Shown here: positions 59,087 through 64,000 of the stretch, in pieces
How positions within the stretch are numbered: the stretch's first letter is position 1
Layout: each line of letters starts with the position of its first letter
Assembly (NCBI RefSeq): GCF_000384215.1
Contig: NZ_KB913032.1
Span: 831,021-895,020 of the forward strand
Direction of reading: 5' to 3'
Source: Amycolatopsis alba DSM 44262
GTDB taxonomy: Bacteria; Actinomycetota; Actinomycetes; Mycobacteriales; Pseudonocardiaceae
Length of the DNA: 64,000 nucleotides
Position numbers and translations under genes: made by a program
The notes under the pieces: model-generated
Databases searched by the model: none
Told to the model about the DNA's origin: nothing
What the model saw: the letters and a program-made list of their open reading frames with translations, nothing else

Positions 59087-59620
59087 GTGAAGGTGACGCG
59101 AGCGCAGATCGTCGACGGCGCGTACGAGCTGCTTCGTGAGCGAGGGCTGAGCAGCCTGTCCATGCGGCGGCTGGCCCAGGACCTCGGCGTGCAGCCCGGC
59201 GCGCTGTACTACCACGTCGCCAACAAGCAGGAACTGCTCGCCGTGGTCGCCGCCCGCGTTCTCGCCGACTTCCCGGCCTCGCCCGCAGATCCCCGCAGCG
59301 CCGCGCAAGACCTGCGCGCGGCGCTGCTTCGCGTCCGCGACGGCGCCGAGGTCGTGTCCTTCGTGCAGGCGTACCGGCCGGACGTCCTGACCCCGACAGG
59401 TGCGCTGAACCGGTTGTTCACCGACCGGTTCGGCCCCCGCCAAGCCGAATGGGCCGCCCGCACGATCGTCCACTATGTACTCGGCTTCGTCGCGGAAGAA
59501 CAGAACCGGGCCGAACTCGTCCGCGCGGGCATCGTCGACGTTGAGCCCGCGCACGAGCGGGAATCGGCGGAGGCCTTCCTGTTCGGCGTCGACGCGATCC
59601 TCACCGGTCTCGCCGGGTGA
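59087..59620 (+). CDS. TetR-family regulator, probably of biotin synthesis (BioQ-like)
   Basis: A 177-aa TetR protein. The HTH is at residues about 5-50 (VTRAQIVDGAYELLRERG, SMRRLAQDLGVQPGALYYHV), followed by a short ligand domain. Divergent transcription from bioB is the arrangement of BioQ in corynebacteria and mycobacteria. CACAAT stands 7 bases before GTG 59087, which suggests a leaderless mRNA. Confidence 0.82.
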   Translation: MKVTRAQIVDGAYELLRERGLSSLSMRRLAQDLGVQPGALYYHVANKQELLAVVAARVLADFPASPADPRSAAQDLRAALLRVRDGAEVVSFVQAYRPDVLTPTGALNRLFTDRFGPRQAEWAARTIVHYVLGFVAEEQNRAELVRAGIVDVEPAHERESAEAFLFGVDAILTGLAG

Positions 59621-59703
59621 AAGCCTCACGAGTGGCGTTTCGGGTTATCGAGGGGTAAGGCGAAGGTGTCGGGTCGCTCGGCTACGGGTCGGCTTCGGAT
59701 GTC

Positions 59704-59720
59704 GCGAAAGCCACTTTCGC
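59704..59720. repeat. Short hairpin related to the element at 130-182
   Basis: GCGAAAG-CCA-CTTTCGC, the inner part of the hairpin family seen at 130-182. The roughly 50 bases before it also resemble the bases before 130, so a longer dispersed element is present. Confidence 0.6.
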
Positions 59721-59791
59721 AACGCACCCTCAACCCACCCACGAGGAAATCTCGTCGCGGGCCCTTCCCGTCCTGTGAAACCATCCGCGCC

Positions 59792-60550
59792 ATGGGGAAG
59801 GCTCTCGAGGATCTGTGCGCGGTGCTGCGCGAAGTCGAAGACCCGGACCGGTTCATCCGGCCACCGGACTTCGACGAGCACGTCGCGCGCGAACGATTCG
59901 ACGCGCTGGCCCGGCGGCTGGGCGAAGACTTCGGGCCGGTGGCCGAGGCGCGGGCACCGGACGGGCAGCTCCAAGGGCGGCTGTCGCTCGCCGACCCCGC
60001 CGTCGACATCGTGATCAGCAAGTTCGGCGACACCCTCTGGACGTCCGACACCATCCCCAGGGCGGTCCGGGACGTACTCATCCGGGACTTCCGCTTCGGC
60101 TTCATCGCACCGTTGAGCGCTCTCGACAAACCCGCGCCGGGCGCCGAGGCTCACCGGCCACTCGACGCCCGGACACCGGCCGCGCTCCAGGAGCAGATCC
60201 TGGACCTGCCGTCTTCCCCGCCGGAACTCGCCGCGCTGAGGGAATGGCTCCGGCACGAGCTCGAACTCCCGCGGCGGGACGGTCACGGGAAATCCGAGAC
60301 CCACCCTGAACATCGGCTCCTGGCGGAGGCCGAACGTCTCCGGGCCGTCGTGCTCGCCGGCCGCGAGGGGGACGAAGCGAAGCGCTGGCTGATGATCGAC
60401 GACGCCATCATCGCGGCGCCGAACATCATCGGCCCGCTGCCCGCGATCATGCACCTGTTCGGCGTCCGCTTGCACGCGGCCCAGGACCTTCTCTTCGAAC
60501 GACGGGCACTGCTGCCCGGACTCCGGCCGTACGCGGGCGCCCTTCCCTGA
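59792..60550 (+). CDS. Hypothetical 252-aa protein
   Basis: A soluble, charged protein starting MGKALEDLCAVLREVEDPDR. DFDEHVARERFDALARRLGE follows, then a SLADPAVDIVISKFGDTLW segment and a helical C-terminus (LPAIMHLFGVRLHAAQDLLF). Codon use is gene-like and it is bounded by convergent genes. No known family is recognised. ATG 59792 starts the conserved-looking region. Confidence 0.6.
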   Translation: MGKALEDLCAVLREVEDPDRFIRPPDFDEHVARERFDALARRLGEDFGPVAEARAPDGQLQGRLSLADPAVDIVISKFGDTLWTSDTIPRAVRDVLIRDFRFGFIAPLSALDKPAPGAEAHRPLDARTPAALQEQILDLPSSPPELAALREWLRHELELPRRDGHGKSETHPEHRLLAEAERLRAVVLAGREGDEAKRWLMIDDAIIAAPNIIGPLPAIMHLFGVRLHAAQDLLFERRALLPGLRPYAGALP

Positions 60551-60556
60551 GCAGGC

Positions 60557-61189
60557 TCAGTGGCCCCGTGCGATCCATTCGGCCAGGTGCGGCGCCTCCG
60601 TGCCGATGGTGGTCCCGTCACCGTGGCCGGTGTGGACACGGGTGTCCTCCGGCAACGCGAACAGCCGCCCCTCGATCGACGAGATGATCGTCGGGAAGCT
60701 GGAGAACGAACGCCCCGTCGCCCCCGGCCCGCCCGCGAACAGCGTGTCACCGGAGAACAGGGTCTTCGCCTCGGGCAGATGCAGGCAGACCGAACCGGGC
60801 GAGTGCCCTGGGGTGTGGAGCACTTCGAGATCCGTGCCCGCGACGGCGATCCGCTCACCGTCCTCCACATTCCGGAACCGGCGCCCTGGATGGGTCATCT
60901 CCCACAGCTCCCGGTCGCCGGGGTGCAGCAGGACCGGCGCGTCGAGACGCGCACCGAGCTGCGGGGCGACGGTGACGTGGTCGTTGTGCCCGTGCGTGCA
61001 CACGACGGCGACCACGCGGCGGCCGCCGACGGCCTCGGTGATCGCGTGCTCGTCGTGTGCGGCGTCCACGATCACGACCTCGTCGTCGTCCCCGACGAGC
61101 CAGATGTTGTTGTCGACGGCCCATGAGCCGCCGTCGAGTTCGAAGACACCGCTGGTGACGACCCGGTCGATCCGCGGGCCGCCGCTCAC
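60557..61189 (-). CDS. Metallo-beta-lactamase-fold hydrolase paired with mycothiol dehydrogenase
   Basis: A 210-aa MBL-fold protein. The metal motif is THGHNDHV (HxHxDH) near residue 69, then [20 protein letters not shown] and [10 protein letters not shown]. In mycobacteria an MBL hydrolase is the standard neighbour of the mycothiol-dependent formaldehyde dehydrogenase and probably hydrolyses S-formylmycothiol. GTG 61189 overlaps the dehydrogenase stop (GTGA), supporting a common task. Confidence 0.87.
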   Translation of the reverse strand: MSGGPRIDRVVTSGVFELDGGSWAVDNNIWLVGDDDEVVIVDAAHDEHAITEAVGGRRVVAVVCTHGHNDHVTVAPQLGARLDAPVLLHPGDRELWEMTHPGRRFRNVEDGERIAVAGTDLEVLHTPGHSPGSVCLHLPEAKTLFSGDTLFAGGPGATGRSFSSFPTIISSIEGRLFALPEDTRVHTGHGDGTTIGTEAPHLAEWIARGH

Positions 61190-62271
61190 AGGATCACCAC
61201 CGAACGCAGCACTTCGCCCGCGTGCATGGTGTGGAACGCCTGTTCGACGTCGCCGAGCGCGATCCGCTCGGACACGAACCGGTCGAGCGGCAGCCTGCCC
61301 TGCAGATGCAGGTCGATCAGCATCGGGAAGTCCCGCTCCGGCAGGCAATCGCCGTACCAGGACGACTTCAGCGCGCCGCCACGGGAAAAGAAGTCCAGCA
61401 GCGGCATCTCCAGCCGCATGTCCGGCGTCGGCACGCCGACCAGCACCACGGTGCCCGCCAGGTCACGCGCGTAGAAGGCCTGCTTCCAGGTCTCGGGACG
61501 GCCGACCGCGTCGATGACGACGTCGGCGCCGAAGCCGCCGGTCAGCTCCTGGATCGCGGCGACGGGGTCGGTCTCCGCCGCGTTGATCGCGTGCGTCGCG
61601 CCGAGCCCCCGCGCCCACTCGAGTTTCCGCTCGTCTCGGTCGACGGCGATGATCGTCGCCGCCCCGGCGAGGCGGGCGCCTGCGATCGCGGCGTCGCCCA
61701 CTCCCCCGCAGCCGATGACCGCCACCGAGTCACCCCGGCCGACCCCGCCGGTGTTGACCGCGGCACCGAGACCGGCCATGACGCCGCAGCCGAGCAGGCC
61801 GGCGACCGCGGGGTCCACGGCGGCGTCGACCTTCGTGCACTGTCCGGCGTGGACGAGCGTCTTGTCCGCGAACGCGCCGATGCCGAGCGCGGGCGTGAGC
61901 TCCGTGCCGTCCGTCAGCGTCATCTTCTGTGCCGCGTTGAAAGTGTCGAAGCAGTACTGCGGGCGCCCTCGTTTGCAAGCCCGGCACTGCCCGCACACCG
62001 CGCGCCAGTTGAGGACGACGAAGTCCCCTGGCCGCACGGAATCGACGCCGTCGCCGACGCTTTCCACCGTGCCCGACGCTTCATGGCCGAGCAGGAAGGG
62101 GAATTCGTCGTTGATGCCACCGTCGCGATAGGTCAGATCGGTGTGACAGACCCCGCAGGCCGCGATCGACACCACGACCTCGCCGGGGCCGGGGTCGGGA
62201 ATCACGATGTCCACCAGTTCGGCCGGCGCCCCCTTCGACCGGGCGATCACCCCGCGCACCTGTTGTGGCAT
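61186..62271 (-). CDS. mscR-like: S-(hydroxymethyl)mycothiol dehydrogenase
   Basis: A 361-aa zinc alcohol dehydrogenase. Catalytic zinc ligands lie in CGVCHTD near residue 40 and GHEASG near 64. The structural zinc loop is [15 protein letters not shown] near 95, and the NAD motif is [19 protein letters not shown] near 190. It oxidises the formaldehyde-mycothiol adduct (or S-nitrosomycothiol) in actinobacteria, which use mycothiol instead of glutathione. First gene of a two-gene operon with the MBL hydrolase. Confidence 0.92.
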   Translation of the reverse strand: MPQQVRGVIARSKGAPAELVDIVIPDPGPGEVVVSIAACGVCHTDLTYRDGGINDEFPFLLGHEASGTVESVGDGVDSVRPGDFVVLNWRAVCGQCRACKRGRPQYCFDTFNAAQKMTLTDGTELTPALGIGAFADKTLVHAGQCTKVDAAVDPAVAGLLGCGVMAGLGAAVNTGGVGRGDSVAVIGCGGVGDAAIAGARLAGAATIIAVDRDERKLEWARGLGATHAINAAETDPVAAIQELTGGFGADVVIDAVGRPETWKQAFYARDLAGTVVLVGVPTPDMRLEMPLLDFFSRGGALKSSWYGDCLPERDFPMLIDLHLQGRLPLDRFVSERIALGDVEQAFHTMHAGEVLRSVVIL

Positions 62272-62422
62272 TCCCTGTTTCCTCCGCTCGACGACGAAGG
62301 CATGCGCGGCAACGCATGCCTCACGCGAGGCTAGACCGGGACGGAACCGGCCGCGACCTGACCGTCGGTCGAGGAAAACCTGGCCTTTCGACCGGGTCGG
62401 GTGGAGAGCTACGCTGACGGCG

Positions 62423-63682
62423 ATGCCCGAATCCGCCGACCTGACCGCACTGCGCGACGTCGTCGAAGGCCCGCTGGCCGAGATCGCCGTCCGGTTCTCA
62501 CGGCTGCTCGCCGAAGACTGGCCGCATCAGGCACTCGTCATCTTCACCCTGGAATGCACGGGCAGGCCGCGCAAGGTCACCGGCGTGAAGGAGATCGCCG
62601 ACAAGGTCGCCATCCGCGAACTGGAGGCGATCAAGGCGCGCGTCGAACCCGGCGGGCATCTGACCACGACGGCCACCCTCGGCGGTACCACCAGGACGCT
62701 CTGGGCCGTGCGTGATCCGGGCGGGACGCTGCTCGTGCTCGTTCCGCGTGCCAGCCGCAAACGCTTTCCTCGGCCCTCGCGGCTGGCGGAGATCTTCGGC
62801 ATCGTCGCGACGTCGATCCGCCAGCAGGTCACCCAGGCCAGCCCTGACTACCTCGCCGAGTCACGCGCGGCCTCCAGCGAGCGAGCGCGCACGATCGTGG
62901 AGATGGCCGCCGCGCACGAGACCGCGCTGGTCACGATCCTGACCGCGCTGCGCTCCACCCGGCTGGACGATCAGCGCGCCCGTCACGTCGCGACGGACTC
63001 CGCCTCCGCCGCGCTGGTGGCGCTGCGGTCGGCGCACCGGACCGACCTCGCGCTGTCCGAGGAACAGGCGCACACCGCGTTCGGCAGGCTCCGCCGGGAG
63101 GTCCGGCAGGTGATGCGGCACCACGGCGCCGAAGTCGAGTTCGTCGCGCCGCCGAAGGACGGGCGGCCGCTGTCCGGCGAGGTCGCCCACGCCGCCCGCG
63201 CGATGACGTGCACCGCCGTGCTCGCGTTCACCACCCAGCCGGAACTGACCCGGCTCCGGGTCGCGTGGACGAGCGACGAAACGGCGCTGCACCTCGACGT
63301 TCGCGACCAGGAATCCGGTGACCTCGACGTCGCGGGCCTGCGCCTGCAACTCGACGGGCGGGCGAAGACCCTCGGAGCCACCGTCGAGGTCGACGCCGTT
63401 CCCGGCTGGGGCAGCCGCGTCACCGTCGTCCTCCCTTTCGAGCCGGAGTCGGACCGGTCCGGCGAGGCCGTGCTCTCCGAGCTCAACCGCCGCGAACTCG
63501 AAGTGCTGCGGCTCGTGGCGCGGGGACAGCGCAACAAAGCCATCGCCGCGACGCTCGGCATCACCGAAAGCACGGTGAAGTTCCACGTCACCGGGGTGCT
63601 GCGGAAACTGGACGTCGGCTCCCGTGGCGAGGCCGCGGCCTTGGCCCTGGCCGCGGGCATCTCCGCCGGGCACTCCGCGTGA
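62423..63682 (+). CDS. LuxR-HTH protein with PAS/ATPase-like middle region
   Basis: A 419-aa protein. The N-terminal region (1-145) is of unknown fold. The middle resembles a degenerate histidine-kinase ATPase ([36 protein letters not shown] at about 325-345), and a C-terminal LuxR HTH follows ([37 protein letters not shown]). It lacks a clear phospho-histidine box. A fused kinase-like sensor and DNA-binding protein is the likely reading. TACGCT stands 7 bases before ATG 62423, so a leaderless start is probable. Confidence 0.78.
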   Translation: MPESADLTALRDVVEGPLAEIAVRFSRLLAEDWPHQALVIFTLECTGRPRKVTGVKEIADKVAIRELEAIKARVEPGGHLTTTATLGGTTRTLWAVRDPGGTLLVLVPRASRKRFPRPSRLAEIFGIVATSIRQQVTQASPDYLAESRAASSERARTIVEMAAAHETALVTILTALRSTRLDDQRARHVATDSASAALVALRSAHRTDLALSEEQAHTAFGRLRREVRQVMRHHGAEVEFVAPPKDGRPLSGEVAHAARAMTCTAVLAFTTQPELTRLRVAWTSDETALHLDVRDQESGDLDVAGLRLQLDGRAKTLGATVEVDAVPGWGSRVTVVLPFEPESDRSGEAVLSELNRRELEVLRLVARGQRNKAIAATLGITESTVKFHVTGVLRKLDVGSRGEAAALALAAGISAGHSA

Positions 63683-64000
63683 TCATCACGAGGGCCACAC
63701 TGTCCTTTCTCCACCGAATGGCCGCAGGCGGAAATACGCAGAGTATGTTTTTCTCCGCGTTACCGAAATCGCATTTTCGCCTCGATCGAGTGAAACCCGG
63801 AGCATGCGCCTGAACTGCGGAAACGCGGTAAAACCGCAGGCAGATTAGCTCTGAAGAACCGTCGCGCACATTGATCGGCGCACTGCCTTGCTGTTAGAGA
63901 TAGCCATCCCGGATTCGCATCCCGTTGCGAATGACCCTGCGCATGGACAGGCCTTGAATGACCCGACTGCAGACCTCTTGCGGTGGCGCACGCCCTCAGG
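63683..64000. other. Right-end region without a supportable gene
   Basis: 318 bases, less GC-rich than the rest. A minus-strand stretch ending with TAA at 63894-63896 could encode about 33 residues (MRRVIRNGMRIRDGYL at its end), but a stop at 63996-63998 closes it, so it is at most a fragment. Nothing else is convincing. Confidence 0.4.

Noticed and set aside
63894..63998. A possible C-terminal gene fragment on the minus strand at the right end
   Set aside because: The frame is closed by a stop at 63996-63998 and is too short to assign; left as unexplained sequence.

Overview
The window is high-GC actinobacterial DNA from a filamentous, Amycolatopsis-like actinomycete. The evidence is GC-rich third codon positions, many GTG starts and 4-base ATGA/GTGA gene overlaps, a mycothiol-dependent formaldehyde dehydrogenase, several ECF sigma factors, SARP/AfsR and DUF574 families, and long perfect hairpins between convergent genes. 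The genus is an inference, not proven.

0.1-30 kb: a specialised-metabolite gene cluster that joins two unusual chemistries. (1) A seven-gene operon (5918 down to 221) encodes an amino-group carrier protein (LysW type, 54 aa, ending EDWGE), its ligase LysX, kinase LysZ, reductase LysY and hydrolase LysK, and then a split transketolase. This is the set known from AmCP-dependent metabolites such as vazabitide A, where carrier-bound glutamate semialdehyde is extended by a two-carbon ketol unit. (2) A second operon (26241 down to 21083) and a divergent one (27585 to about 29893) encode a lysine N6-hydroxylase, a methionyl-tRNA-synthetase-like enzyme, a separate cupin and a D-amino-acid-oxidase-like flavoenzyme. 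This is the N-N bond-forming (hydrazinoacetate) set known from s56-p1 and triacsin pathways, but here the cupin and the synthetase-like part are separate genes. A third operon (15937-21011) gives an exporter, two ATP-grasp ligases and an acyl-CoA-dehydrogenase-like flavoprotein. No NRPS or PKS is present, so the ATP-grasp enzymes probably join the parts. Regulators are an XRE/NB-ARC protein, a divergent AfsR-type SARP and an orphan LuxR-type protein. A shared inverted repeat (TTCCCC-N6/7-GGGAA) lies in front of the hydroxylase, cupin and exporter operons.

10.8-15.6 kb: a FAD monooxygenase/TetR pair with a triple operator, a hypothetical protein with two roadblock proteins, and an XRE regulator. 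These interrupt the cluster and may not belong to it.

30-37.6 kb: a membrane protein, a DUF574 methyltransferase, a NarL-type two-component system divergent from a secreted HbpS/GlcG protein plus an ankyrin lipoprotein, a ribbon-helix-helix-like/RNA-ligase fusion, and an ECF41 sigma factor with SnoaL and carboxymuconolactone decarboxylase-like genes.

37.9-44.9 kb: a compact three-gene operon that looks like a biological-conflict (immunity or cell-death) system. It encodes a trypsin-like protease and a P-loop NTPase with the same N-terminal effector-associated-like domain, then a 1620-aa NB-ARC/TPR protein ending in a CHAT-fold domain that has lost both catalytic residues.

45-64 kb: mostly accessory metabolism. 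It holds a methyltransferase, an array of four related hairpins, a LysR-controlled FMO/RidA/DUF1028/M20/MFS module, a DHA2 transporter with two TACCC-N5-GGGTA palindromes, a DHFR-like/YciI/ECF group, bioF-bioB with a divergent TetR (BioQ-like), an MBL hydrolase with mycothiol-dependent formaldehyde dehydrogenase, and a LuxR-HTH protein. The last 318 bases hold no supportable gene.
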